The notes below the pieces were generated by a model. It was not told the origin of the DNA, did not search any database, and worked only from the letters and a program-made list of their open reading frames with translations. From Leisingera daeponensis DSM 23529 (GTDB taxonomy: Bacteria > Pseudomonadota > Alphaproteobacteria > Rhodobacterales > Rhodobacteraceae), in the NCBI RefSeq assembly GCF_000473145.1, contig NZ_KI421500.1, positions 3,797,583 through 3,861,582 on the forward strand: 64,000 nucleotides of DNA, in the 5' to 3' direction. Made by a program: the position numbers and the translations under genes. Each line of letters opens with the position of its first letter. The first letter of the stretch is position 1. Positions 32,660 to 41,322 of the stretch are shown in pieces.

Positions 32660-35095
32660 TCAGATGCGGAGGCGGTCAAAATCCGGATCGTATGGGGACG
32701 GCGCGATGACGGTGGCGGAGACCAGATCACCGCAGAGGTCGAGCTGCATGGTGCTGCCTTCAGCCGCCAGTTCCGGCACCACAAAAGCATAGGCCAGGTT
32801 CATCCCGACCCGATGCCCCCAATCGCCCGAGGTCACGGTGCCCGCGGCCTTGTCGCCCTGCATCAGCGAGGCGCCGCTGCGGGCCGGGGCATGGGTGGCG
32901 CCGACGTGCAGCGTGACCAGCTTTTTGCGCGGCCCCGCGGCCCGGCGCTTCAACAGCGCCTGGCGGCCAATGAACCCGCCTTTGCCCAGCTTCACGAAAC
33001 GGCCCAGCCCGGTCTCATACGGGTCGAATTCGGTGATCAGGTCCGTCTTCCAATGCAGGAACCCTTTCTCCATCCGCATCGACTCCACCGCGCGGGCGCC
33101 AAACAGCTTCAGCCCGAAGGCCTCCCCGGCCTTGCGCAGCGCCAGATAGGCAGCATAAAGCGAGGCATTCGGGACGTGGATCTCATAAGCCAGCTCACCT
33201 GAGAAGCTGACACCCATCACCGTTGCCGGAGCAATGCCGATAAAGCATTCGCGCACCGACAGCCACGGGAAGGCCTCGCGCGACCAGCCGCCCCGGGCGC
33301 AGGCAGAGAGCACATCCCGCGACCGGGGGCCTGCCAGGACCAGGATGGTCTGGTCATTGGTGAGGGCGCGCAACTGCACATCTTCGCCCGTGCGGATGTG
33401 CTGGCTCAGCCAGTCCATGTCGTGAAACTCGCTGGCGGCGGCAGAGCCGTACCAGACCCGCTCCGGCCCGCGGTCAGAGGCAGGCAGGTTCGCCACCGTG
33501 GCCTCGCCCTTGACCATGCCGTGACAGTTCAGAAGGTAGCCAAGCCCGACGCGGCCCGCGCGGCGGGTGACGGTGCCGCAGAACATCCGGTCGAGGAAGC
33601 TGTGGCGGTCCGCGCCGGTGATCTCGATCCGGTTGAAGCCGCTGACCTCAGCAAGGCCCACGTTGTCCTGCACATTCTTTACTTCCGCAGCGACCACGCC
33701 GAAGGCCTCGTCGAAGTTGAAGGTCAGCGAGGGGTGAAAATCCGGGGAGGGTTTGATGTAGTCCACCCGCTCCCAGCCGTTCACCACGGTGAACTCCGCG
33801 CCTTCGGCGGCCAGCACCGGCGTCAGCGGCGTGGTCTTGGCCGGCCGGCCCGCCGGGCGGTGCTCATGCGGAAAATGAAAGCGGAACTCGTTCTGGTAGT
33901 CTTCCACGGCTTTCAGCGCGGTCAGCTCTGCGTTGGCATGGGTGGTAAAGCGGCGGGGGTCCAGGCACCAGGTGTCAAAACAGGCCTCGCCATGCACGAT
34001 CATCTGCGCCAGCAGCCAGCCATGGCCGCCGCCTTCGCCAAGCCCTGCGCGCAGGCCGATGGCACAGTAGGCATTGCGCTTGCCCGGGACCGGGCCGATC
34101 AGGGGCGCGCCGTCGATGGTATAGGTGATCGGGCCATTCACGATCGCGCGGATGCCGGTCTCGCGCAGCGCGGGCATCCTCTCGAACGCGCCCTCCAGCA
34201 CGTCCATCACCCGCTCCAAGTCGTCGGGGCAAAGTGCGTTGACGAAATCCGGGTCAATCCCGTCCATGCCCCAGGTCTTGCAGTCCTGCTCATAAAAGCC
34301 GATCAGCAGCCCGTTCTTTTCCTGGCGGCAGTAGTAGTCGGAGATCGGGCAGCGGATCAGCGGCATCCGGTGGCGGGCCTCCTTGATGGCGGGAATGTCC
34401 TCGGTCAGGAAATACTGATGCTCCATCGAGGCGACCGGGTGATGCACCCCCATCATCGCGCCGACCTCGTTCACCCTGTAGCCGCAGGCATTCACCACAA
34501 TACCGCAGTCGATATCGCCGTGATCCGTATGCACGGTCCAGGTGTCGTCCTTGTGCTGGGTCAGCGCGGTCACTGGCGTGTTGCGGTAGACCTCGGCACC
34601 AGCTTTTCGGGCGCGCCGGGCCAAGGCCTGGCACAGCTGCGCCGGGTCGATGTCGCCATCCAGCGGATCCCACAGGCCGCCCAGCAGGTTGCCGGTGGAA
34701 ATCAGCGGGTGGCGGCGGCCGCATTCCTCGGCGCTGATGATCTCGAAATGCACATCCATGCCGCGCGCCATCGAAGCGAAATGCCGGTACCCCTGCATCT
34801 GCGCCTCGGTATTGGCCAGCCGTATGCCGCCGTCGCCGTGGTGATAGTTGATCGGATAATCCGGGTCTTCGGCCAGCTCCTTGTAGAGGCTGATGGAGCG
34901 GGACTTGAGCCCGATCATGGTCTGGTTGGTGCCGAAATTCGTGACCTGCGCGGCCGAGTGCCAGGTGGTGCCGCTGGTCAGCTCGTTGCGTTCGACCAGC
35001 ACGACGTCGCTCCAGCCTTCCTGGGTGAGGTGGTACAGTGTGGAGCAGCCGGCGATGCCGCCGCCGATCACCACAACCTTGGTGCGCGATTTCAT
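32660..35095 (-). CDS. dimethylglycine/sarcosine dehydrogenase-like FAD enzyme with GcvT-type THF domain
   Basis: An 811-residue flavoprotein. The N-terminal DAO domain opens with VVVIGGGIAGCSTLYHL and has the SGTTWHSAAQ segment, in which the His matches the residue that binds FAD covalently in dimethylglycine dehydrogenase. A linker follows, then a GcvT-like aminomethyltransferase domain (about 430-800) that would pass the methyl carbon to tetrahydrofolate. The enzyme demethylates dimethylglycine or sarcosine. It is divergent from a polyamine-type importer and lies near the glycine cleavage genes and a GlxA-type regulator, matching glycine-betaine breakdown. Several paralogues exist in roseobacters, so the exact substrate is unsure. 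Confidence 0.85.
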   Translation of the reverse strand: MKSRTKVVVIGGGIAGCSTLYHLTQEGWSDVVLVERNELTSGTTWHSAAQVTNFGTNQTMIGLKSRSISLYKELAEDPDYPINYHHGDGGIRLANTEAQMQGYRHFASMARGMDVHFEIISAEECGRRHPLISTGNLLGGLWDPLDGDIDPAQLCQALARRARKAGAEVYRNTPVTALTQHKDDTWTVHTDHGDIDCGIVVNACGYRVNEVGAMMGVHHPVASMEHQYFLTEDIPAIKEARHRMPLIRCPISDYYCRQEKNGLLIGFYEQDCKTWGMDGIDPDFVNALCPDDLERVMDVLEGAFERMPALRETGIRAIVNGPITYTIDGAPLIGPVPGKRNAYCAIGLRAGLGEGGGHGWLLAQMIVHGEACFDTWCLDPRRFTTHANAELTALKAVEDYQNEFRFHFPHEHRPAGRPAKTTPLTPVLAAEGAEFTVVNGWERVDYIKPSPDFHPSLTFNFDEAFGVVAAEVKNVQDNVGLAEVSGFNRIEITGADRHSFLDRMFCGTVTRRAGRVGLGYLLNCHGMVKGEATVANLPASDRGPERVWYGSAAASEFHDMDWLSQHIRTGEDVQLRALTNDQTILVLAGPRSRDVLSACARGGWSREAFPWLSVRECFIGIAPATVMGVSFSGELAYEIHVPNASLYAAYLALRKAGEAFGLKLFGARAVESMRMEKGFLHWKTDLITEFDPYETGLGRFVKLGKGGFIGRQALLKRRAAGPRKKLVTLHVGATHAPARSGASLMQGDKAAGTVTSGDWGHRVGMNLAYAFVVPELAAEGSTMQLDLCGDLVSATVIAPSPYDPDFDRLRI

Positions 35096-35544
35096 GACAA
35101 GGGGCCTCCGGTGTAGCCTGTACTGACTAAGCGCCCAGACGCAGGCGGCGGCAATGCAGACGGCCCGGTTTCGCAGAAATTCGAAAGCTTTCTTGCAGGA
35201 TATGAAAGAAACGGCCGGGCATTGTCAGCCGTAACAGGCGGCCATCCCAGTGCCGCCGGGGCCGGCCGCGCATCCGGTGGCGGTGCAGAAGGCACTTGGC
35301 CGTTGACGTGCCGCCCCGGGCAAACGCACACTGCCGGGGCAGCGGTGGAGGCTCATCCAATGGAAATGTCGCAGATGGCTTCAAACTGTGCTGAAACTGG
35401 CGTCATGCCGGGAAACTTTGCGGGCAATCTGGCCTTATCGTTTTTCAAAACTGTCACTGTCGGGGCGATGCAAGCCTCCGCAAGGTTTCACCGTTCAACA
35501 AAACAAAAAATAACAAATACCAGTCCAAAGGGAGAATTGATCAA
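35096..35544. other. divergent intergenic region (449 bp)
   Basis: Holds the promoters of the dehydrogenase (minus) and the importer (plus). The right end is A-rich with a clear AAAGGGAGAATT ribosome site for the binding-protein gene. A GAAAGCTTTC palindrome lies near 35186. An open frame on the plus strand from 35222 has no ribosome site and biased composition; I do not call it a gene. Confidence 0.5.
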
Positions 35545-36669
35545 ATGACAGTAAAGTCGACTGTTTCGCGGCGTTCTGTGCTGAAAGCTGCGGGGGCTGC
35601 GGCCCTGGCGGCGCCGCTTTATTCGAAAAGCGCGCTGGCGTCGTCAGGGGAAGTGAACATCCTGATGTGGTCGGACTACCTGCCGCCGGAATTCCTTTCC
35701 GGTTTTGAGGCGAAGACCGGCATCAAGGTGAACTACACCGGCATCGGCTCCAACGAGGAAATCATCAACAAGATGAAAGCCACCAAGGGGCAGGGCTTCG
35801 ATATCGTCTCGCCCACCAACAACCGCTCGCTGCAGTGGGGGCCGCTGGAACTGCTGAAGCCCTTCGATATGAGCAAGGTGAACATCGACGCCGTGAACCC
35901 GGCGATGGCCAAGATCGGCACCGATGCCTGGAACTTTGGCGGTGAAGGCGTCCACTGGCTGCCGCATATCTGGGGCACCGAAGGCATTGCCTACCGCACC
36001 GACAAATGGCTGCCCGCGGGCGATGCGCCGTCTTACGGCGACGTCTGGAGCGAGGAGAACGCGGGCAAGACCATGGGCCGGGCGCATTCGATGATGCTGG
36101 GCGCAGGGCTTTACATGGAAGCCTCGGGCGAGATGGAGCCGGGCTCGATCTGGGCCGCCTATGACGACGAGGAAACCATGCGCAAGGTCTGGGGTCAGGT
36201 CACTGACTGGTGCGTGGCGCGCAAGGACCGGATCAAGCTGATCTGGAACGACGCCGACACTCAGAAGAACGGTCTTCTGAACGAAGGTGTGGTGGTCGGC
36301 CAGACCTGGGACGGCCCGCCGCTGGCGCTGAAATCCGCAGGCGAGCCGGTGCATTACCAGGCGCCCGTCGAAGGTGCGATGGCCTGGGTCGACGGCATGT
36401 CGATGCCGGTCGGCGCCCAGAACGAGGAGCAGGTCTATGCCTTCATCGACTATGCCTTCCAGCAGGAGCCCGCGGGCAAGGCGATCGACAGCCACGGCTA
36501 CAACTCGCCGGTGCTGGGCGCTGACGGCTTCTCCGGCGATGTCTACAAGAAGAACTTCGCTGAAGCCTATCCGGGCGACAGCCTGGCCAATCTGAACCCC
36601 TGGCCGGCCGAGGCGCCCTGGTACGCCGACGTGCGCACCGAATTCGTCAACAAGTTCAAGAGCGCCTAA
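35545..36669 (+). CDS. spermidine/putrescine-type ABC transporter substrate-binding protein
   Basis: A 374-residue PotD/PotF-like binding protein with a Tat signal (SRRSVLKAAGAAALAAP). The mature part starts GEVNILMWSDYLPPEFLSGFEAKTGIKV, typical of this family, and the polyamine-site Trp/Asp-rich segments are present. Neighbouring genes point to a methylated amine or betaine-derived substrate as well as true polyamines. ATG 35545 follows GGGAGAATTGATCAA. It is the first gene of a four-gene importer operon. Confidence 0.88.
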   Translation: MTVKSTVSRRSVLKAAGAAALAAPLYSKSALASSGEVNILMWSDYLPPEFLSGFEAKTGIKVNYTGIGSNEEIINKMKATKGQGFDIVSPTNNRSLQWGPLELLKPFDMSKVNIDAVNPAMAKIGTDAWNFGGEGVHWLPHIWGTEGIAYRTDKWLPAGDAPSYGDVWSEENAGKTMGRAHSMMLGAGLYMEASGEMEPGSIWAAYDDEETMRKVWGQVTDWCVARKDRIKLIWNDADTQKNGLLNEGVVVGQTWDGPPLALKSAGEPVHYQAPVEGAMAWVDGMSMPVGAQNEEQVYAFIDYAFQQEPAGKAIDSHGYNSPVLGADGFSGDVYKKNFAEAYPGDSLANLNPWPAEAPWYADVRTEFVNKFKSA

Positions 36670-36822
36670 GCCGCGCGCTTGAATAGCCTGGCCCCGGGGC
36701 ACGCTCTGGGGCCAGCCGCAGATTTTGCGGCGCCATCACATACGAACAGATACGGAGAGCAGCTCTTGCGGGGCCGGTGGCATGCCACCGGAATGGAGGT
36801 CTGCATCTTAGGGAGAAGCCAA

Positions 36823-37935
36823 ATGAGTGCAGGGGTCGGTGTTGATCTCGAGAACCTGTGGATCCGCTTCGGTGACTTTGTCGCCGTGCGCGATGCCAAT
36901 GTGACCATCAACGGGGGGGATTTCTTTTCCTTTCTGGGGCCGTCGGGCTGCGGCAAGACCACTATCCTGCGCGCGGTCTCGGGCTTCCTGGAACCAAGCG
37001 GCGGCCGGGTACTGATCGGCGGCAATGACATGAAGGGGATCGGGCCGAACAAGCGCCCCACCGCGCTGATCTTCCAGAATCTGGCGCTGTTTCCGCTGAT
37101 GAAGGTCTGGGAGAACATTACCTTCTCGATGGAGATCAAGGGCGCCTCTGCGCGCGAGCGGCGCAAGCGCGCGGACGAGCTTTTGGACATGATCGCGCTG
37201 CCCGGCCAGGGCGGCAAGCTGCCCTCCGAACTTTCCGGCGGTCAGCGCCAAAGGGTGGCGATTGCCCGCGCGCTGTGCGCAGAACCTGACGTGCTGCTGC
37301 TGGATGAGCCGCTGTCGGCGCTGGACCTGAAGCTGCGCCAGCACATGCGCACCGAACTGCGGGAAATCCAGCAGCGGGTCGGCATCACCTTCATCTACAT
37401 CACCCACGACCAGGGCGAGGCGCTGACCATGTCCGACAACATTGCGGTGATGCGGGCCGGCGTTATTGACCAGATCGGCGACGGCAAGGCCATCTACAAC
37501 GATCCTGCCACCGCCTTTGCCGCGTCTTTCGTGGGCGAAAACAACGTGTTCCGCGGCAAGGTCAAGCGGATCATGGGCAATGAGGCGCTGATCCAGACCA
37601 ACCGGTCGGGCGATCTGGTGGCGCGGATTTCCACCGCCAACCAGGGCCGGATGAGGGAAGGCGACGCCGCGATGATGTTCATCCGCCCCGAAGCCTTTGC
37701 CCTTGCCCCCAAAGGTGCCACCGGCACGCATTTTGTGACCGCCAAGGTCAATCACGAGGAATTCGAGGGCAATGCTTTCAACATCTTCATGGAAGGCGAC
37801 GGCGGCAAGGAACTGAAGGTCTCGATCCCCAACCTCGGGCAGTCGTTCGAGGATCACACCGGCCAGAACATCACCCTGGAATACGAGACGAAAAACGCCG
37901 TCATCGTGCCAGCCGGTGAGCTGGCCGCGGAATGA
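36823..37935 (+). CDS. polyamine-type ABC transporter ATP-binding protein
   Basis: A 370-residue PotA-type ATPase: Walker A GPSGCGKTT, signature LSGGQRQR, Walker B VLLLDEPLSALD, switch His in IYITHDQGEA, and a C-terminal TOBE domain (about 270-365). I start at ATG 36823 (MSAGVGVD) because GGGAGAAG precedes it; 48 more in-frame upstream codons lack a site and are out of family. A 153-bp gap separates it from the binding-protein gene. Confidence 0.9.
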   Translation: MSAGVGVDLENLWIRFGDFVAVRDANVTINGGDFFSFLGPSGCGKTTILRAVSGFLEPSGGRVLIGGNDMKGIGPNKRPTALIFQNLALFPLMKVWENITFSMEIKGASARERRKRADELLDMIALPGQGGKLPSELSGGQRQRVAIARALCAEPDVLLLDEPLSALDLKLRQHMRTELREIQQRVGITFIYITHDQGEALTMSDNIAVMRAGVIDQIGDGKAIYNDPATAFAASFVGENNVFRGKVKRIMGNEALIQTNRSGDLVARISTANQGRMREGDAAMMFIRPEAFALAPKGATGTHFVTAKVNHEEFEGNAFNIFMEGDGGKELKVSIPNLGQSFEDHTGQNITLEYETKNAVIVPAGELAAE

Positions 37936-37949
37936 GGGGGGGCTGAGCC

Positions 37950-38870
37950 ATGCCAAGCTTCCTGAGGGAGTTCTTCAAACGCAACGGCACCGGTATGGGC
38001 AGCCTGATGCTGGGGCTGGTACTGTTCTGGACCATCGGTCTCATAATCCTGCCGCAGCTGTCGATGCTCGACTTCTCGTTCCGGCCCAACCTGCCGCCGC
38101 CGGAGATCGGCGGGCCCAGGGACGTCTACACGCTGGAGAATTACAAATACCTGATTTACGGCCCCGAGGGCGGCAGCCAGGATTACAACGCGGTCGACCT
38201 CAGGGTGTTCTTCCGCACCCTGGTGGCGGCGGTCTGCGTCACTGTCTTCAACCTGATCCTGTGCTACCCGATCGCCTATTACCTGGCCCAGACCAAGGGC
38301 AACCACATCCGCATCTTCGCGCTGATGCTGATCATCCCCTACTGGATCAACGAGATCCTGCGCGCCTTTGCGCTGCGCATCATCTTCGGCGAGACCGGGG
38401 TGCTGAACAACATGCTGGTCGGATTGGGGGTTTTCGACACACCCTTCGACTTCATCCGCAATGATATCGCGCTCTATGCGGGTCTGGGATACGCCTACAT
38501 CCTCTTGATGATCTTCCCGATCTACAACGTGATCGAAAGCCTCGACCGCAACCAGATCGAGGCGGCGCGCGACATGGGCGCGAGCTGGGTGAAGATCCAC
38601 CAGCGGGTGGTCATTCCCTATGCCAAGCCCGGCATATCCTCCGGCTGCACCATGGTGTTCATGCTGTCGGCCGGCGCGCTGGCGGCGCCGCAGATCCTGG
38701 GCGGGCCTTCCTCCCTGTGGTTCACCCAGCTGATCTATCAGCAGTTCAATGACAACTCCGACTGGCCGCAGGGCGCGGCTTATGCGGTGGTGCTGCTGGT
38801 CACCTGTATCCTGCTGGTGCTGGCGGTCATGCGCCTGTTCAAGGTGAACATGGGGGATATCGGCAAATGA
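37950..38870 (+). CDS. polyamine-type ABC transporter permease (PotB-type)
   Basis: A 306-residue permease with six transmembrane segments and the EAA loop (NQIEAARDMGASWVKIHQRVVIPYA). Full length for PotB. It starts 14 nt after the ATPase gene and overlaps the next permease by ATGA (38867-38870). Confidence 0.9.
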   Translation: MPSFLREFFKRNGTGMGSLMLGLVLFWTIGLIILPQLSMLDFSFRPNLPPPEIGGPRDVYTLENYKYLIYGPEGGSQDYNAVDLRVFFRTLVAAVCVTVFNLILCYPIAYYLAQTKGNHIRIFALMLIIPYWINEILRAFALRIIFGETGVLNNMLVGLGVFDTPFDFIRNDIALYAGLGYAYILLMIFPIYNVIESLDRNQIEAARDMGASWVKIHQRVVIPYAKPGISSGCTMVFMLSAGALAAPQILGGPSSLWFTQLIYQQFNDNSDWPQGAAYAVVLLVTCILLVLAVMRLFKVNMGDIGK

Positions 38871-40153
38871 AGCGGTTCACCTTTATGCGCCTCAGCCTCT
38901 GGGTCTATCTGGGGGTTTTCTTTGCCTATCTGCTGGGCCCGCTGGTGATCATGTCGGCCACCGCCTTCAACTCGCCCGCCTTCCCGCGGATGACCCCCTG
39001 GGAATGCCTGACGTTTGAGTGGTTCGCGGCCTTGTTCCGCGACGAGCGGATCCTGAACGGCATCTGGAACTCGATCCTGGTGGGGGCGGGCACGGTGGTC
39101 TTGTCGGTGGCGATGGGGCTGGCAGGGGCGCTGATGCTGACCCAGATCTGGCCCAAGCTGCGCGCCACCTATTACACCATCATCATCGCGCCGATCCTCA
39201 TCCCCGGCGTGGTGCTGGGGATCTCCACCCTGGTGTTCTGGGACCGTATCAACCGGGTCCTGGGGCTGGGGGCGGACAGCTGGCTCTCCAACGGGCTGTT
39301 TCTGACCATCATCGGCCAGTCCACCTTCATCGCCAGCTACTGTATGCTGGTGCTGGTGGCCCGCCTGCAGCGCTATGACGTGGCGCTGACCGAGGCGGCG
39401 CTGGACCTTGGCGCCAGCCACGCCCAGGCCTTCCGCAAGGTGCTGCTGCCGTTCATGCGCCCCGCGATTGCGAGTGCTGCGGTGCTGGCCTTCCTGGCGA
39501 GCTTCGAGAACTACAACACCACCACCTTCACCTTCGGCGAATACCCGACGCTGACCATCGAACTGGCCCAGAAGGTCCGCTATGGCATCACGCCTGCGAT
39601 CTCTGCGCTGGCGTTCATCATCGTGGTGCTGACGGTGATTGCAGCGCTCGCCAACGAGGCCAGCCTGCGCCGCAAGGAACTGGTGGCCGCGGCGCGCCAG
39701 AAGGCCACGGTGGCAGAGCTGGAAAGCGGAAAGCTGCGGCTGCCTGGCTTCCTCAGCTCCAACTGGGCGGCGGTGGCGCTGGTCGCGGTGGCCTGCGCCA
39801 CGGTGGCGGTGGTGGGCACCGCCGCGGTCTACAGCCCGGCCCAGTGCATCGCCGATGTGCAGGAGCAGAAGCGGCTGGAGGCCGAACAGCGTATCCAGGA
39901 GCTTCGCCGCCAGCGCGAGCTGCGCCGTCAGGAGCAGCTGGACCAGCAGGGCGAGGCCGCTCCGGCCCCCGCCGCTCCGTCCGGCAGCAGCACCGGCTTC
40001 GGCGGCGCCTTCGCCCCCGGCAACCTGTCGGGCAACAGCGAGGCGGAGCCTGAAGCGGAGCCGGAACCGCAGGGCAATTCCTCCGGCTTCGGCAACGTCT
40101 TCGATCCAAACGCCCTGTCAGGCGGCAGCGAAGGCGGCGGCGCAGGCGATTGA
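38867..40153 (+). CDS. polyamine-type ABC transporter permease (PotC-type) with C-terminal extension
   Basis: A 428-residue protein. Residues 1-265 are a normal PotC permease with EAA loop (TEAALDLGASHAQAFRKVLLPFM). The remaining 160 residues are extra: a charged linker, a seventh membrane segment at 299-321, a charged coiled coil (328-362, rich in Gln, Arg and Glu), a Pro/Ala linker, and two copies of a short motif (GFGGAFAPGNLSG at 377-389, GFGNVFDPNALSG at 407-419) separated by an acidic stretch. Coding is continuous, so this is one protein, not a frameshift. The tail may tether or oligomerise the transporter; I know no family with this function. Confidence 0.9.
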   Translation: MKRFTFMRLSLWVYLGVFFAYLLGPLVIMSATAFNSPAFPRMTPWECLTFEWFAALFRDERILNGIWNSILVGAGTVVLSVAMGLAGALMLTQIWPKLRATYYTIIIAPILIPGVVLGISTLVFWDRINRVLGLGADSWLSNGLFLTIIGQSTFIASYCMLVLVARLQRYDVALTEAALDLGASHAQAFRKVLLPFMRPAIASAAVLAFLASFENYNTTTFTFGEYPTLTIELAQKVRYGITPAISALAFIIVVLTVIAALANEASLRRKELVAAARQKATVAELESGKLRLPGFLSSNWAAVALVAVACATVAVVGTAAVYSPAQCIADVQEQKRLEAEQRIQELRRQRELRRQEQLDQQGEAAPAPAAPSGSSTGFGGAFAPGNLSGNSEAEPEAEPEPQGNSSGFGNVFDPNALSGGSEGGGAGD

Positions 40154-40170
40154 CCCCGCAAGAAACCAAG

Positions 40171-40196
40171 AAAGGCGGCCCCAGGGCCGCCTTTTT
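40171..40196. terminator. intrinsic terminator between the importer operon and the GlxA-type gene
   Basis: AAAGGCGGCC and GGCCGCCTTT arms around a short loop are followed by further T on the plus strand. Convergent genes end on both sides (40153 and 40218), and the A/T ends let it work in both directions. Confidence 0.85.
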
Positions 40197-40217
40197 CATG
40201 AGCAGGACCGGATGCTG

Positions 40218-41222
40218 TCAGGCCATGGAGCCTGCGGGGTGGCGGTCCGCATAATACTGTTTCCGGAACGCCTGCGGGCTGGTCTTGTACTCGCGCTTGA
40301 ACCATTCCGTCAGGCTGCTGCGGGAGCCAAAGCCGGTGGCGGCGACGATCTCGGCCAGCGGCAGGGTGGTGTGCAGCAGCAGCTGGCGGGCCTTTTCGAT
40401 GCGCAGCTTGCGGTAGGCGGCCAGCGGGCTGGTGCGGGCCTTCTGCTGGAAGCGGCGCTCCAGCTTGCGCGGCGAAACGCCGGCCTGCTGGGCAATATCT
40501 CGGATCAGCAGCGGCTCTTCGAGGTTCTGCTGCATCAGGTTGAGGATCTTGACGATCAGCGCGTCGCCGCCGGCGGTCTGGCGCAGTTGCAACGAAACCT
40601 TGGACTGCTCCGACACGGGACCAAAGGTAAGGCCCAGATAGTCGCACACCGCATCGGCAATGAAGGGGCCGCGGTCGGCGCGCAGAAAGGCGGCCAGCAC
40701 GCGCAGCGCGGCAAAACTGCTGACAGCGGTGCTGATCCGGCCCGACGTGGCGGTCAGGGTGCCTGCGGGGGCGCAAGCCAGCTGCTCTTCCTCTGCGGCG
40801 GCAGCAAAGTTTGCGTGCACCGCGCTTTCAACCGGTGCATTGATGCCGGTCTCTGGCAGCAGGAAAACCGCACTGCCGGAAAACAGGCAGCGCTGCGCTT
40901 GGCGGCAGATCCGCTGCAGGCTGGCCTTTTCGCCGGAATTCAGCGGCCAGCGGCTGGCGATGCCACCGAGGAATATCACTGTCTGCGGGTTCCAGCCGGC
41001 GGGAACCGCGCGCATCTGCGAGCTGAGGTTGCGCACGGCGGTGCGGTAGCCGCTGTCGGGAAACAGATCGTTGGCGGCGCGGAACACTTCGCAAATCATC
41101 TGGGCCGCGGCAGGGGGCTCCGACTGCGGCAGAATGATTTCAACGTCGTGGAGGCGGGCCTGCGCCGCATTTTCAGCGGTTTGCCGGGAGGCTGGCACGG
41201 TCAGCGGTTCGAGACGGGACAT
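40218..41222 (-). CDS. GlxA/GbdR-type AraC-family transcriptional regulator
   Basis: A 334-residue regulator with an N-terminal DJ-1/PfpI-like domain and a C-terminal AraC double helix-turn-helix (about 225-325: IAQQAGVSPRKLERRFQQK and IVAATGFGSRSSLTEWFKREY). This architecture includes GbdR, SouR and CdhR, which sense glycine betaine/dimethylglycine, sarcosine or carnitine. It lies downstream of gcvP on the same strand and near the dimethylglycine dehydrogenase, so a role in sarcosine/glycine or betaine breakdown is likely. I start at the second of two adjacent ATGs (41222), 6 nt after the GAGGAG site; 41225 is equally possible. Confidence 0.87.
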   Translation of the reverse strand: MSRLEPLTVPASRQTAENAAQARLHDVEIILPQSEPPAAAQMICEVFRAANDLFPDSGYRTAVRNLSSQMRAVPAGWNPQTVIFLGGIASRWPLNSGEKASLQRICRQAQRCLFSGSAVFLLPETGINAPVESAVHANFAAAAEEEQLACAPAGTLTATSGRISTAVSSFAALRVLAAFLRADRGPFIADAVCDYLGLTFGPVSEQSKVSLQLRQTAGGDALIVKILNLMQQNLEEPLLIRDIAQQAGVSPRKLERRFQQKARTSPLAAYRKLRIEKARQLLLHTTLPLAEIVAATGFGSRSSLTEWFKREYKTSPQAFRKQYYADRHPAGSMA

Positions 41223-41282
41223 CATTCTCTCCTCTGAGCGGGTCATGCGGGGATGCGGCGCGGCGGGGGCGCTGCAGGGAGT

Positions 41283-41307
41283 GCCCCGCCGGACGGGCCG
41301 GCGGGGC
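41283..41307. repeat. perfect GC hairpin between gcvP and the regulator gene
   Basis: GCCCCGCCGG and CCGGCGGGGC arms (10 bp) with a 5-nt loop, 16 nt after the gcvP stop. It is almost the same sequence as the hairpin at 44222-44245, so it is a repeated intercistronic element rather than a unique terminator. Confidence 0.8.
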
Positions 41308-41322
41308 GGGAGGCCTGACGGA

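Noticed and set aside
35222..35548. 108-codon plus-strand open frame before the polyamine-type importer
   Set aside because: No ribosome binding site, odd composition, and it runs into the next gene's start; treated as non-coding promoter DNA.
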